A stretch of 64,000 bases of DNA from Sphingopyxis sp. PET50 (GTDB lineage: Bacteria; Pseudomonadota; Alphaproteobacteria; Sphingomonadales; Sphingomonadaceae): positions 1,674,001 through 1,738,000 of the forward strand of contig NZ_CP104207.1 in the NCBI RefSeq assembly GCF_025244705.1, read 5' to 3'. The first letter of the stretch is position 1. The number at the start of each line of letters is the position of its first letter. Positions 47,014-55,791 of the stretch are shown in pieces. The notes below the pieces were generated by a model. The model saw nothing but the letters and a program-made list of their open reading frames with translations. It had not been told where the DNA came from and did not search any database. The position numbers and the translations under genes are program-made.

Positions 47014-48740
47014 ATGAAATTCGGGCCGGTCCTGCTGGCGCTTGCGGCGCTGTTTTCGTCCACCGCGGCCCGCGCCGAAGGTTTTCTGAAAGTCCAAGGG
47101 ACGCGGATCGTCGACGACAGCGGCCAGCCGGTCATCCTGCGCGGCATGGGGCTCGGCGGGTGGATGCTGCAGGAAGGCTATATGCTGAAGCTCGGCGAGG
47201 TCGGGCAGCAGCACCGCATTCGCGCCAGGCTCGCCGAACTGGTCGGCGAGGAACGGACGGCGGAGTTTTATCGCACCTGGCTCGACAACCACACGACCGA
47301 GGCCGACATCGCGCAGATGGCGGCATGGGGCTTCAACTCGGTGCGCCTGCCGATCCATTTCGACCAGTTGACCCTGCCCGCCGACAAAGAACCGATGCCC
47401 GGCCGGGACACCTGGCACGAGGAAGGTTTCCAGCGCATCGACCGGCTGCTCGAATGGTGCCGGAAGCACCGGCTGTATCTCATTCTCGATCTGCACGCCG
47501 CCCCCGGCGGCCAAGGCAATGACCTCGCCATCTCCGACCGCGATCCCGCCAAGCCTTCGCTGTGGGAGAGCGCGGAGAATCAGCGCAAGACGGTCGCGCT
47601 GTGGACCCGGCTCGCCGCGCGCTACAAGGATGAACCTTGGATCGGCGGCTACGACCTGATCAACGAGCCCAACTGGAGCTTCGCGACGCCAGGCAAGGGC
47701 AATGGCTGCAACGAGACCGAGAACACGGCGGTCTGGGATCTGCAACGGCGGATCACCGACGCGATCCGCAGCGTCGATACCCATCACATCGTGATCGTCG
47801 AGGGCAATTGCTGGGGCAATAACTACAAGGGCCTGCCGTGCGGCGTGGGACGCCAATATGGTGCTGAGTTTCCACAAATATTGGAACCGCAACAATGCGG
47901 CGAGCATCGCCGACATTGTGGCGCTGCGTTCGCGCTACAACCGGCCCGTGTGGCTCGGCGAGTCGGGCGAGAACAGCAATGTCTGGTATCGCGATGCCAT
48001 CGCGCTGGTCGAGGGCGAAGGCATCGGCTGGAATTTTTGGCCGCTGAAGAAGATCGGCTTCAACCAGCCGCTGGAGATCGTCGCGGGCGACGGCTGGACG
48101 AGGATCGTCGACTGGGCGACCGGCAAGGGGCCGAAGCCCAATCCCGACGCGGCCTTCGCCGCGATGATGCGGCTGGCGGAGAACAGCCGTTTCGACCGCA
48201 ACATTCCCAAGCCCGACGTAATCGACGCGATGGTCCGCCAGCCGCACGATCCGGCGCCCCGCCCCTTCGTCGCCCGTCGGCTGGAGACCGCGCCGCTGAC
48301 GATCCGCGCCGCCGATTATGACCTCGGCCCGGCGGGGATCGCCTATCAGGATGCGGTCGATGCCAATTACCATGTGGCGACCGGCGGCGAACGCACCCCG
48401 TGGAACAACGGCGCCACCTGGCGCAACGACGGCGTCGATATCGGCCGCGATGCCGACGATGCCCCCTATGTCCGCGATTTCGTGACGGGTGAATGGATGC
48501 GCTACAGCCTCGACGCCGCGACGGACGGGCGGTGGGCGGTGACGATCCGCGCCCGGTCGGCCAAGGGCGGCACGATTGCCCTGGCCGACAGAAAAGTCGC
48601 GGTGCCGCGCGGGCGGCGACTGGCAGTCCATCACCCTGCCCGCTATCAGCCTGCGGCCAGGTATGGAGGCCCTCACCTTGCGCGCGGTCGCCTGCGACGA
48701 TTGCGAAATCAGCGACTTGACCCTGACCCCCGTTCCTTGA
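47014..48740 (+). CDS. GH5 family endoglucanase-like enzyme with C-terminal CBM, two frame breaks
   Basis: The signal MKFGPVLLALAALFSSTAAR is followed by a GH5 barrel: VILRGMGLGGWMLQEGYML, WGFNSVRLPIHFDQLTLP, acid/base Glu in IGGYDLINEPNWSF, YKGLP..WDANMVLSFHKYWN and the nucleophile Glu in VWLGESGENSNVW. The C-terminal 130 residues resemble a CBM6/CBM35 beta sandwich (YQDAVDANYHVATGG, WRNDGVDIGRD, YVRDFVTGEWMRYSLD). Breaks at about 47842 and 48608 each remove with one base (the second gives VAVPAGGDWQSITLP), extending the protein to 48740. The corrected length is about 574 residues. It probably degrades a beta-glucan or mannan outside the cell. Confidence 0.85.
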
Positions 48741-48860
48741 CCGGGTCGCGCCCTTTCCGCCCATTCGTGTCCCGACCTGCCCGGCCGGGCGCCGGAACCT
48801 CCCCGCGTCCCGCGCGTCCTGTTCGCATAAGCGGACGGGGCGCCGAATGGAGGATGACCC

Positions 48861-49373
48861 ATGTCCATGATCGCCGTTTTTGCCGGCCGCCTGTTCATCG
48901 CCGTGATTTTCGTCGTGTCGGGGATCAACAAGCTGATCCATGTCACCGACACCAGCGCCATGATCTCCGCCGCAGGCCTGCCCGGCGGGCTGGCGATCCC
49001 GACCGGATTGTTCGAGCTGATCGCAGGCGTGTGCATCGCCCTGGGCATCGCGACGCGGCTGATTTCGATCCTGCTCGCGGGCTTCGTGCTGCTCACCATC
49101 CTCTTCTTCCACCGCGATTTCACCGACCCGGTGCAGGCGATGGCGGCGATGAAGAATCTGGCGATCGCGGGCGGGTTGCTCTGCCTGTTCGGCTATGGCC
49201 ATACGCGCTGGAGCTATGACGCGCTGCGCCAGCGGCGACGCGACGAACTGGCGCGGCACGATGCCGAGGCGCGGCTGACCGAGGCCGAGCTGCGCGCCGC
49301 GCGCGCCGAGGGCCGCGCCGAAGCGGCCGGCGCCCCGGTGGCGGTGGCCAAGCGCCCCTTCTGGAGGCGCTGA
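48861..49373 (+). CDS. DoxX family membrane protein
   Basis: A 170-residue protein with four membrane helices: AVFAGRLFIAVIFVVSGINK, AMISAAGLPGGLAIPTGLFE, IALGIATRLISILLAGFVLL and KNLAIAGGLLCLFGYG. INKL and FHRDF are conserved DoxX features. The last 50 residues form a charged helix (RQRRRDELARHDAEARLTEA) that is longer than in most DoxX proteins and probably cytoplasmic. The function in bacteria is unclear; redox homeostasis roles have been reported for relatives. Confidence 0.85.
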   Translation: MSMIAVFAGRLFIAVIFVVSGINKLIHVTDTSAMISAAGLPGGLAIPTGLFELIAGVCIALGIATRLISILLAGFVLLTILFFHRDFTDPVQAMAAMKNLAIAGGLLCLFGYGHTRWSYDALRQRRRDELARHDAEARLTEAELRAARAEGRAEAAGAPVAVAKRPFWRR

Positions 49374-49446
49374 CGCTTCACGCTTGGCAAGCCCGCGCGC
49401 CTGCGCTAGCCTCCACTTAACGTTTACGTAAAGGGAGGATGCCGCC

Positions 49447-50613
49447 ATGGCCCGCGATCTCGATATCGTCGTCTATGGCGCGACCGGCTTCACCGGCCGT
49501 CTCGTCGCCGAATATCTTGCAACGCACTACAAGAACCGCAAGGACGCGCCGAAATGGGCGATGGCGGGGCGCAGCCTCGCCAAGCTTGCCGAAGTGCGCG
49601 ACCTGATCGGCGCGCCGCCGGAAACCCCGCTGATCGTCGCCGATGCGAGCGACCCGGCGAGCCTCGACAAGATGGCGGCGGATACCGAGGTCGTGCTGAC
49701 CACCGTCGGCCCCTACCAGCTTTACGGCAGCGATCTCGTCGCCGCCTGCGTCAAGGCGGGGACCGCCTATGCCGACCTGTGCGGCGAGCCCGGCTGGATG
49801 CGCGAGATGATCGACGAACATCAGGAGGCGGCCAAGGCGTCGGGCGCGCGCATCACCTTTTCCTGCGGCTTCGATTCGATCCCCTTCGACCTCGGCGTGC
49901 TGTTCCTGCAGGCCGAGGCGGTGAAGCGCCACGGCAAGCCCGCGCCGCGCGTCAAGGGCCGGGTGCGCAAGATGGCGGGCGGCGCGTCGGGCGGCACGAT
50001 CGCCAGCCTGACTGAGACGCTGAAGGCCGTCGCGAAAAAGCCGTCGCTGGCGCTGCTGCTCAAATCCAGCTTCGCGCTCACCCCCGGTTTCGATGGGCCG
50101 TCACAGCCGACCGGGTTGATTCCGGAATATGACGCCGCGACCGGGACCTGGACCGCGCCCTTCGTGATGGCGCCGATCAACACCAAGAATGTCCACCGCA
50201 CCAATTTCCTGCTCGGCCACCCGTGGGGCGCCGACCTGATCTATGACGAGATGGTGATGACGACGATCGGCGACGCGGGCAAGGCGATGGCCGAAGCGAT
50301 GGCGAAGGCCAACCCCTTCGGCGAATCCAAGCTGAAGCCCGGCGAAGGGCCGAGCAAGGAAGAGCGCGAGAACGGCTTTTACGACATCCTCTTCATCGGC
50401 GAATATCCCGACGGGACGAGCATCCGCGCCAGCGTGCAGGGCGACCGCGATCCCGGTTACGGCTCGACGTCGAAGATGCTGGCCGAAACCGGCATGGCGC
50501 TGCTCGCGAACAAGGGCGCGGGCGGGATCTGGACGCCCGGCGCGCTGCTCGGGCAGGCGCTGATCGACCGGCTGACGGCGAATGCCGGGCTGACTTTCCA
50601 GATCGAAGACTAA
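49447..50613 (+). CDS. Saccharopine-dehydrogenase-like trans-acting enoyl reductase family protein
   Basis: A 388-residue protein with an N-terminal Rossmann fold: LDIVVYGATGFTGRLVAEYL, WAMAGRSLAKLAEVRDLIGA and VVLTTVGPYQLYGSDLVAAC. Then come AYADLCGEPGWMREMIDEHQ, ITFSCGFDSIPFDLGVLFLQ and GGASGGTIASLTETLKAVAK, a pattern of the saccharopine dehydrogenase-like oxidoreductases (mammalian SCCPDH, mycobacterial Rv2449c/Rv2953-like). The start has a GGGAGGATG-type ribosome site. The role is likely lipid-related reduction in the cytoplasm, but the substrate is unknown. Confidence 0.85.
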   Translation: MARDLDIVVYGATGFTGRLVAEYLATHYKNRKDAPKWAMAGRSLAKLAEVRDLIGAPPETPLIVADASDPASLDKMAADTEVVLTTVGPYQLYGSDLVAACVKAGTAYADLCGEPGWMREMIDEHQEAAKASGARITFSCGFDSIPFDLGVLFLQAEAVKRHGKPAPRVKGRVRKMAGGASGGTIASLTETLKAVAKKPSLALLLKSSFALTPGFDGPSQPTGLIPEYDAATGTWTAPFVMAPINTKNVHRTNFLLGHPWGADLIYDEMVMTTIGDAGKAMAEAMAKANPFGESKLKPGEGPSKEERENGFYDILFIGEYPDGTSIRASVQGDRDPGYGSTSKMLAETGMALLANKGAGGIWTPGALLGQALIDRLTANAGLTFQIED

Positions 50614-50621
50614 CCTCTCTT

Positions 50622-50702
50622 CCGTTCGTGCTGAGCTTGTCGAGCACCGTTCTTCTTCGCACCAAGGGAAGGGCGGCCCTTCGACAAGCTCAGGGCGAAC
50701 GG
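50622..50702. repeat. Dispersed inverted repeat, CTTCGACAAGCTCAG type
   Basis: CCGTTCGTGCTGAGCTTGTC at the left and CTTCGACAAGCTCAGGGCGA at the right, with core CACCGTTCTTCTTCGCACC. It is the fourth copy of the family, between two co-oriented genes only 110 bases apart. Confidence 0.87.
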
Positions 50703-50722
50703 TATTCATTGAAACGGCCAAT

Positions 50723-51526
50723 ATGACATCGAACTCTCCCAGTGCTTTAGACACCCTCCTTGCCACGCTGCGCACCGAAGAGGGCGTGGCGATAGCGCAT
50801 ATCGACGACGGCTGGATGCAGGGCCGCACCGCCTATGGCGGGATCAGCTCGGCGGTCGCGCTCGCCGGGGCGATGGCGCTCCACCCGACCGAAACTCCGC
50901 TGCGCTATGCGCAGATCAGCTTCGTCGGCCCGGTCGGCGGCGATTGCACGGTAAACACGCGCGTGCTGCGCCGGTCGAAATCGTCGCTGTTCGTCGATGC
51001 CGGAGTGTCGAGCGATCAGGGGTTCGGCACCGCGGCGGTGTTCGCCTTTTCGGGCGACCGGCAGAGCCATCTCGACCATAACCGCCTGACCATGCCCGAC
51101 GCGCCCGCGCCCGAAACGCTGGAGCCCGTTCCCGACCACAAGGTCCGCCCCAGCTTCACGCGCCATTTCGACATGCGCCCGACCACCGGCCCGCGCTTCG
51201 ACTGGAAGAGCGATGTCGGCGACTATCTGACCTGGGTGCGCTTCGTCGAGGAACCCGCGTGCCACCCCGCGGTCGCGCTGCTCGCGATGGGCGACGCGCT
51301 GCCGCCCGCGGCGATGGCGCTGTTCACCCAGTTCGGCCCGATCAGCTCGATGAACTGGACGGTCAACATGCTGACCGGCACACCCGAAACCGACGACGGC
51401 TGGTGGCTGTTGTCGGCGAAGACGGGCTATGCGCGCGGCGGTTTTTCGGTGCAGGACATGATGATCTGGAACCGCGCCGGCGAGCCGGTGGTGAGCGGCA
51501 GCCAGGGGATCGCGATTTACGCTTGA
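50723..51526 (+). CDS. Acyl-CoA thioesterase, double hot-dog (TesB-like/DUF4442-like)
   Basis: A 267-residue protein with two hot-dog halves. The N-terminal half has WMQGRTAYGGISSAVALAGA and RYAQISFVGPVGGDCTVNTR; the C-terminal half has DYLTWVRFVEEPACHPAVAL, INWTVNMLTGTPETDDGWW-like SMNWTVNMLTGTPETDDGWW and ARGGFSVQDMMIWNRAGEPV. It resembles the thioesterase family domain-containing proteins of alphaproteobacteria that hydrolyse acyl-CoA. The chain-length preference is unknown. It follows the reductase with a repeat between them. Confidence 0.83.
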   Translation: MTSNSPSALDTLLATLRTEEGVAIAHIDDGWMQGRTAYGGISSAVALAGAMALHPTETPLRYAQISFVGPVGGDCTVNTRVLRRSKSSLFVDAGVSSDQGFGTAAVFAFSGDRQSHLDHNRLTMPDAPAPETLEPVPDHKVRPSFTRHFDMRPTTGPRFDWKSDVGDYLTWVRFVEEPACHPAVALLAMGDALPPAAMALFTQFGPISSMNWTVNMLTGTPETDDGWWLLSAKTGYARGGFSVQDMMIWNRAGEPVVSGSQGIAIYA

Positions 51527-51531
51527 ATCAC

Positions 51532-51621
51532 CGTCGCCCCCGCGAAGGCGGGGGCCGCTGGCAACATTCGATAACCTCGGGGCGTAAACCGATTGCGGCC
51601 CCCGCCTTCGCGGGGGCGACG
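51532..51621. repeat. GTCGCCCCCGCGAAGGCGGG inverted repeat
   Basis: CCGTCGCCCCCGCGAAGGCG at the left and CGCCTTCGCGGGGGCGACGA at the right around a 45-base core. It is the second copy of the unit at 29927-30015. It ends two bases before the stop of the convergent kinase gene, so it may terminate both transcripts. Confidence 0.88.
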
Positions 51622-51622
51622 A

Positions 51623-52960
51623 TCAAATCGGTAGCACGATCGCCGCATCCAGCCCCGGCGCATCGCTGCGGTTCTCGATCACCAGCCGCCCGCCCTCGCC
51701 CTCCGCCAGCGCGTTGGCGATCGCGAGGCCCAGCCCCGCGCCGCCGGTGGCGCGGTTGCGCGAGGCTTCGCCGCGCGCGAAGGGTTCGACGAGGTCGGCG
51801 ATCCGCGCCGGATCGATTCCGGGACCGGCGTCGCGCACGATCAGCCACAATTCGCCGCCGCGCCTTTCGGCGATCAGCGTCGCCTCACCCGCATAGGCCA
51901 GCGCATTGTCGATCAGGTTGCGCAGCGCGCGGCGCACCAGCAGCGGACGGCCGGAAAGCGGCGGCAGCGGCGGCGGCGCATCGGGCCCGGCCACCGGCTT
52001 ACCCATCGCGCGATAGTCCTCGCCGAGCTGCGCGAGCAGCGCCGCCGCATCATAATCCTCCACCGCCTCCTTGCCCGCCCCGCTGCGCGCGACCGCGAGG
52101 ATATCGGTCAGCATCGCGGTCATCTCGTCGATCGTCGCGATCATCTTGTCGCGCAGATTTTCGTCGTCGACCGCCTCGACGCGCACGCGCAGGCTGGCGA
52201 GCGGCGTGCGCAGATCATGCCCGACGGCGCCGAGCATCCGGTCCTTGTCGGCCAGCATCGTCCCGATCCGCGCGCGCGAAGCGTTGAAGGCGCTGATCAC
52301 GTCGCGCACGTCGGAGGGCCCTTCCTCGAGCAGCGGCGGACCGTCGCCCATCGGGTCGCGGCGCACCGCCTGCGTCAGTGTGCGCAGCGGCTGCGCCGCG
52401 CGCCACGCGATCAGCAGGATCGGCGCAAGGATCAGCACGTAAAGCAGCAATGTCTGCCAGATCAGAAAGCCCTGCAGCTTTTTGCCTTCGGCGGGCAGCC
52501 AGCTGCGCACTACGACGTAGCGCGCGCCGATCCTGGCCGAGACGATCGCCGTCCGCGCCGGGCCGCGCATCCGCTCCATCTTGTGCCGCTGCGGCAGCAC
52601 CCAGGCCTGGACCTGTTCGGCGTCGAGCCCCGCCTGTTCGAGCTGCGCCGCGACATGCGTCGCCAGATCGGCATCGGCCTTCGCGCGCGGCGGCGGGTCG
52701 AACGGCGTATCGCGGACCTGCAGGCGCGGGCGGCGCTTCCCCGGCTCGTCATCGTCGGGATCGACCACCGCGCCCCGCCGGTCGCGGTCGAGCGCGTCGA
52801 TGATCCGCGCCACCGCCATGCCGCCGCCATTGGCATAGGCCTGCTGCCGCTGTCCGCGGGCGAGCAAGGTGTAGTTGATCGCCTGCGCGACGAACAGCGC
52901 CACCGCGACCGCGAGCACGAGCTGGCCGACGAGGCTGCGGGGCCAGAGCCGCAATGTCAC
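51623..52960 (-). CDS. Sensor histidine kinase (EnvZ-like)
   Basis: A 445-residue kinase: first helix LVGQLVLAVAVALFVAQAIN, a periplasmic domain of about 130 residues rich in Asp/Arg (DRDRRGAVVDPDDDEPGKRR), second helix IWQTLLLYVLILAPILLIAW, HAMP, HisKA with His in VGHDLRTPLASLRVRVEAVD, and an HATPase with LRNLIDNALAYAGEAT and [25 protein letters not shown] is typical of EnvZ/RstB-like kinases. It overlaps the response regulator gene by four bases, so the two are a cognate pair. The signal is unknown; the acidic periplasmic segment might bind cations (inference). Confidence 0.92.
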   Translation of the reverse strand: MTLRLWPRSLVGQLVLAVAVALFVAQAINYTLLARGQRQQAYANGGGMAVARIIDALDRDRRGAVVDPDDDEPGKRRPRLQVRDTPFDPPPRAKADADLATHVAAQLEQAGLDAEQVQAWVLPQRHKMERMRGPARTAIVSARIGARYVVVRSWLPAEGKKLQGFLIWQTLLLYVLILAPILLIAWRAAQPLRTLTQAVRRDPMGDGPPLLEEGPSDVRDVISAFNASRARIGTMLADKDRMLGAVGHDLRTPLASLRVRVEAVDDENLRDKMIATIDEMTAMLTDILAVARSGAGKEAVEDYDAAALLAQLGEDYRAMGKPVAGPDAPPPLPPLSGRPLLVRRALRNLIDNALAYAGEATLIAERRGGELWLIVRDAGPGIDPARIADLVEPFARGEASRNRATGGAGLGLAIANALAEGEGGRLVIENRSDAPGLDAAIVLPI

Positions 52961-53691
52961 GCCGCGCCGCCCAGCCGCCTGACCTCACAGGCGAGCGTGT
53001 AGCCGCCGCCCCACACGGTCTTCACCAGTTGCGGATGCGCGGGATCCTCCTCGATCTTCTTGCGCAGCCGGCTGATCAGATTGTCGATCGCGCGGTCGAA
53101 TATGTCGGCCTCGCGCCCGCGCACCAGGTCGAGCAGCCGGTCGCGGCTCATCACCTGGCGCGGGTGGCGCACCAGCGCGTGGAGCAGATGATATTCGCCC
53201 GAGGAGAGCGACACCTCTTCGCCGGCTTCGTCCACGAGCACCCGCTCGACCTCGCGCAGCACCCACGGCCCGAAGGCGAAGGCGGTGCCGCCGGGGTCGA
53301 GCGCCCGCCCGCCCGCCTGCGTCCGGCGCAGCACGGTGCGGATGCGCGCGACCAGTTCGCGCGGGTTGAAGGGTTTGACGACATAATCGTCGGCGCCGAT
53401 CTCCAGCCCGATGATCCGCTCGGTATCCTCGGCGCGCGCGGTCAGCAGGATGACGGGAATGCTGCTCGTCTCGCGCAGGTGACGGGTCAACGACAGGCCG
53501 TCCTCGCCAGGCATCATGATGTCGCTGACGACGAGGTCGATGCTCTGTGCGCGCAGCACCGAGCGCGCTTCGGCGGCGCTCGCCGCATCGGTCACGGCAA
53601 AGCCCTGCGCGCTCAGATAGTCGGCCAGCGGTTCGCGGATCGACGGTTCGTCGTCGATCAGCAATATGCGCGGCGCATCGCTGTCGGTCAT
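52957..53691 (-). CDS. OmpR-family response regulator
   Basis: A 244-residue regulator with a receiver (RILLIDDEPSIREPLADYLS, phospho-acceptor Asp in LVVSDIMMPGEDGLSLTRHL, Lys in YVVKPFNPRELVARIRTVLR) and a C-terminal winged helix (YHLLHALVRHPRQVMSRDRL, READIFDRAIDNLISRLRKK, VKTVWGGGYTLACEV). It is translationally coupled to the kinase. Upstream, on the same strand, lies an EF-hand protein gene, separated by a perfect hairpin at 53716-53744. Confidence 0.94.
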   Translation of the reverse strand: MTDSDAPRILLIDDEPSIREPLADYLSAQGFAVTDAASAAEARSVLRAQSIDLVVSDIMMPGEDGLSLTRHLRETSSIPVILLTARAEDTERIIGLEIGADDYVVKPFNPRELVARIRTVLRRTQAGGRALDPGGTAFAFGPWVLREVERVLVDEAGEEVSLSSGEYHLLHALVRHPRQVMSRDRLLDLVRGREADIFDRAIDNLISRLRKKIEEDPAHPQLVKTVWGGGYTLACEVRRLGGAA

Positions 53692-53715
53692 TCAGGCTCG
53701 ATCCTGCAAATAGTT

Positions 53716-53744
53716 CGCCCACCGGCCGTATCGGCCGGTGGGCG
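53716..53744. terminator. Hairpin between the EF-hand gene and the response regulator
   Basis: A perfect 12-bp stem, CGCCCACCGGCC at 53716-53727 with GGCCGGTGGGCG at 53733-53744 and loop GTATC. It lacks a long T tract on the minus strand (AACTATTTG follows), so it may be a weak or Rho-assisted terminator, or a stability element allowing some read-through into the regulator gene. Confidence 0.6.
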
Positions 53745-53821
53745 ATAGCTGGCAGGGACCGGCGGCAAAGGCAATGCCAGGGAGGGGAAAGGGCCTGCTC
53801 CTGCCGCCGGTCCGCCGCCGA

Positions 53822-54439
53822 TTATTCGCCCGCTGGGGCGGCCTGCGCCGCACCGCGCTTGGCGCGCCATTCGCCGGCCTTCGCCTTCCACGCGTCGCGC
53901 TGCGCCTTGCGTTCCTCGGCGGTCACCTGACCGTCCTTGTTCGCATCGGCCGCGTCGAAGCGCGCGAGCGCCGCAGTCTGGAATTCGGCGGCGCTGATCG
54001 CCTTGTCGCCGTCGGTGTCGGCCTTCATCATCATGCCGCCACGCATGCCGTGGTGGCCGCCGCGCCTGCCGTGATGGCCGCGCAGGCCGGGACCGCGCTT
54101 GCCGGGCTCACCCGCTTCGGCGCGTTTCTCCAGGCGCTCGGTGCGCTTCGCCTGGCGGTCGGCCGACGCCTGGTCCCATTCGGCCTTGCTGACATTGCCG
54201 TCCTTGTCGGCGTCGAGGCGTTCGAAGGCCTTCGCCTGCATTTCGGCGCGCTTGGCGGCGCGGTCGGCGGCATCAAGCTTGCCGTCGCCGTTGGCGTCCA
54301 GCTTGGCGAACATCGCGGTGGCCTTCGCCTGCGCCTCGGCGCGGGTCGCGGGCGCATTGCCGTCGGCACCGGGGGCGGCGAGAACGGGCACGGCGACCAG
54401 CGCGGCACCCAGCGTCAAAAACGAAATCTTCTTCTTCAC
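53822..54439 (-). CDS. Periplasmic EF-hand calcium-binding protein
   Basis: Read from GTG at 54439 (GAAGGAG seven bases upstream), the signal peptide is VKKKISFLTLGAALVAVPVL. Four EF-hand loops follow: DANGDGKLDAADRA, DADKDGNVSKAEWD, DTDGDKAISAAEFQ and DANKDGQVTAEERK. Between the second and third is a His/Gly/Arg-rich linker (GHHGRRGGHHGMRGG), a possible second metal site. The length is 205 residues. It lies upstream of an OmpR/EnvZ-type pair on the same strand. Calcium binding is well supported by the Asp-rich loops; the biological role is unknown. Confidence 0.88.
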   Translation of the reverse strand: MKKKISFLTLGAALVAVPVLAAPGADGNAPATRAEAQAKATAMFAKLDANGDGKLDAADRAAKRAEMQAKAFERLDADKDGNVSKAEWDQASADRQAKRTERLEKRAEAGEPGKRGPGLRGHHGRRGGHHGMRGGMMMKADTDGDKAISAAEFQTAALARFDAADANKDGQVTAEERKAQRDAWKAKAGEWRAKRGAAQAAPAGE

Positions 54440-54753
54440 GTAACGAACTCCTTCGTCGGGGAGCCGAAGGGGGTCGGCTCTCGATGCAAGCCTTCTAGGG
54501 GCGACTTGTCCCAGCGGCGTGCCGCTTTGATGAAAAATTGTCGCAAATTGTCGCAAAGATGGCGCGCAGTTCATGCGAAGGCAAGAAAAGCGGGGGTTTC
54601 GAGGGGCCGAAACGAGTAAGCCCCGTCGCATTTCTGCGGCGGGGCTCCCTTGGTTCCGTCCGAAGACAGGAACCTGTTTCCACTCTCACTTTCGATCAAG
54701 CAGGTGGATGAAACGCCGCGGGTCCGCTTGGGTCCCCGGCGGCGCGATTTTTT
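54440..54753. other. Intergenic region between EF-hand and DUF1328 genes
   Basis: About 310 bases without a gene. It contains the hairpin at 54619-54646 and, nearer the EF-hand gene, a relatively AT-rich stretch (GATGAAAAATTGTCGCAAAT, repeated GTCGCAAA) that is the most likely promoter area for that gene. Confidence 0.45.
54619..54646. terminator. Hairpin AGCCCCGTCGCA/TGCGGCGGGGCT
   Basis: Stem arms AGCCCCGTCGCA (54619-54630) and TGCGGCGGGGCT (54635-54646) pair over 12 bases with a G-T pair and a four-base loop. It is about 110 bases downstream of the DUF1328 stop on the minus strand, without a strong T tract. Confidence 0.55.
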
Positions 54754-54927
54754 CTACACGACCTTCTTCGCCGCGAACGCGCCCATGATCACGAACAGCG
54801 CGGCCAGGGCAAGTCCGACGAAGAACAGGATCTTGGCGATACCCGCCGAAGCGCCGGCAATGCCGCCAAAGCCGAGGACCGCGGCGAGCAGCGCGATCAC
54901 CGCGAAGATCAAAGCCCATTTGAACAT
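54754..54927 (-). CDS. DUF1328 small membrane protein
   Basis: A 57-residue protein, [20 protein letters not shown] then [20 protein letters not shown] and [16 protein letters not shown]. Two membrane helices with GFGG and AKILF are the DUF1328/UPF0391 (YtjA) signature. These peptides are common in proteobacteria, often stress-induced, and have no known biochemical role. It lies about 180 bases from the attachment-site copy of the island. Confidence 0.93.
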   Translation of the reverse strand: MFKWALIFAVIALLAAVLGFGGIAGASAGIAKILFFVGLALAALFVIMGAFAAKKVV

Positions 54928-55109
54928 CGGAAATCTCCTCAACGAAAAGCACCGGGTGAGCGCGCGGCCCCGATCTCCGAAACAGCGCGCGAACGCCGCC
55001 GCCGGAGAGAAACGACCCATCGCCGCGCCTCGACAATCTGGATAATGAGTGCCTGGAATAAACGGCGGGCGCCGATGAAGGTTCCCGTGGTAGCAAAGTC
55101 GGAAGGGGG

Positions 55110-55127
55110 CTGGAGCGGTAGCGGGAA
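55110..55127. repeat. attachment-site copy (left end of the island)
   Basis: CTGGAGCGGTAGCGGGAA matches the 3' end of tRNA-Gly at 60430-60448 (CTGGAGCGGGTAGCGGGAA) except for one G, and diverges afterwards. It is a remnant of the tRNA end left by site-specific integration. Confidence 0.78.
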
Positions 55128-55420
55128 ACACGCCTCTAACATTATGATTTGAAACGGAAAAAATTTATCCGATTTTGATCAAAACCTGGCCCCGGTTGCA
55201 GCCCCCAGACGAATTTTTGGCTCGAGTTTGATCCCAAAAGAGGGAATCTGAGACCTCTTAAACACCAGTGATTCGTCTTGGACAAGCCATTTGTTGGACC
55301 TACTTTGGGCAAGCTTGGCCGTTCGCGGACTGGCGGCTTTTGGAACCGCAGACGTAGAAGCGGACGTCGCGATCACCTAATGCTCGCGCGGGTCATCAAG
55401 TTTTGCAGGAACCTGAGATC
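55128..55420. other. Left end of the island, no recognisable gene
   Basis: About 290 bases that are more AT-rich than the surrounding chromosome (GATTTGAAACGGAAAAAATT). No frame here looks like a gene. It may hold the end of a truncated gene or a regulatory region. Confidence 0.4.
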
Positions 55421-55683
55421 CTAGGTTTGATGATGCAGCGTCCGGCTAATCGTCAATCCCTCTTTGAAAGCCTGAGCAGCAACGGTCAGATCCAGAAATA
55501 TGCGTGTTTCACTCATGCCAAATAGCTGAAGCGCGATTCTGACCTTGGTCTTACTCCCATGTGGAACCATAAAAATGGAAGATGTTTGGATCGGTTCCTC
55601 ACCGGCACAATGCAGCGTCATAAGGCTATCCTGCGCCTGTGTGCGCGCATTCATGAAGGCTGTGTCGAGCAAGAGCGGACGTG
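55421..55683 (-). pseudogene. 5'-truncated hypothetical gene cut by the IS element
   Basis: An open frame runs out of the left end of the IS3 element. Its reading MNARTQAQDSLMTLHCAGEE, then PIQTSSIFMVPHGSKTKVRI and ALQLFGMSETRIFLDLTVAA, ends at TAG/TGA near 55421. I do not recognise the family. Because no start with a ribosome site is seen outside the element, the 5' part is probably lost. It does not continue the MNT/HEPN gene on the other side of the IS, so the insertion was accompanied by a deletion or rearrangement. Confidence 0.5.
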
Positions 55684-55724
55684 TGTCCGCCGTCAGCGCC
55701 AATGGCACAGATTTGAGGTTGTGA

Positions 55725-55791
55725 TTTAAGGAGGATTTGGGCTTCGTCGTAGTGACGAAGGAACGAAGATGAAGCCCAAATCCTCCTTAAA
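55725..55791 (+). promoter_or_regulatory. 21-bp hairpin overlapping the orfA start
   Basis: Perfect 21-base inverted arms at 55725-55745 and 55771-55791 (contain AAGGAGGATTTGGGC and its complement) flank a 25-base loop with GAAGGA. The ATG occupies 55769-55771, on the edge of the right arm. A transcript entering from outside would fold and hide the orfA start, as known for IS10/IS50-type protection from external transcription. A transcript starting inside the loop could not form it. Confidence 0.7.
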
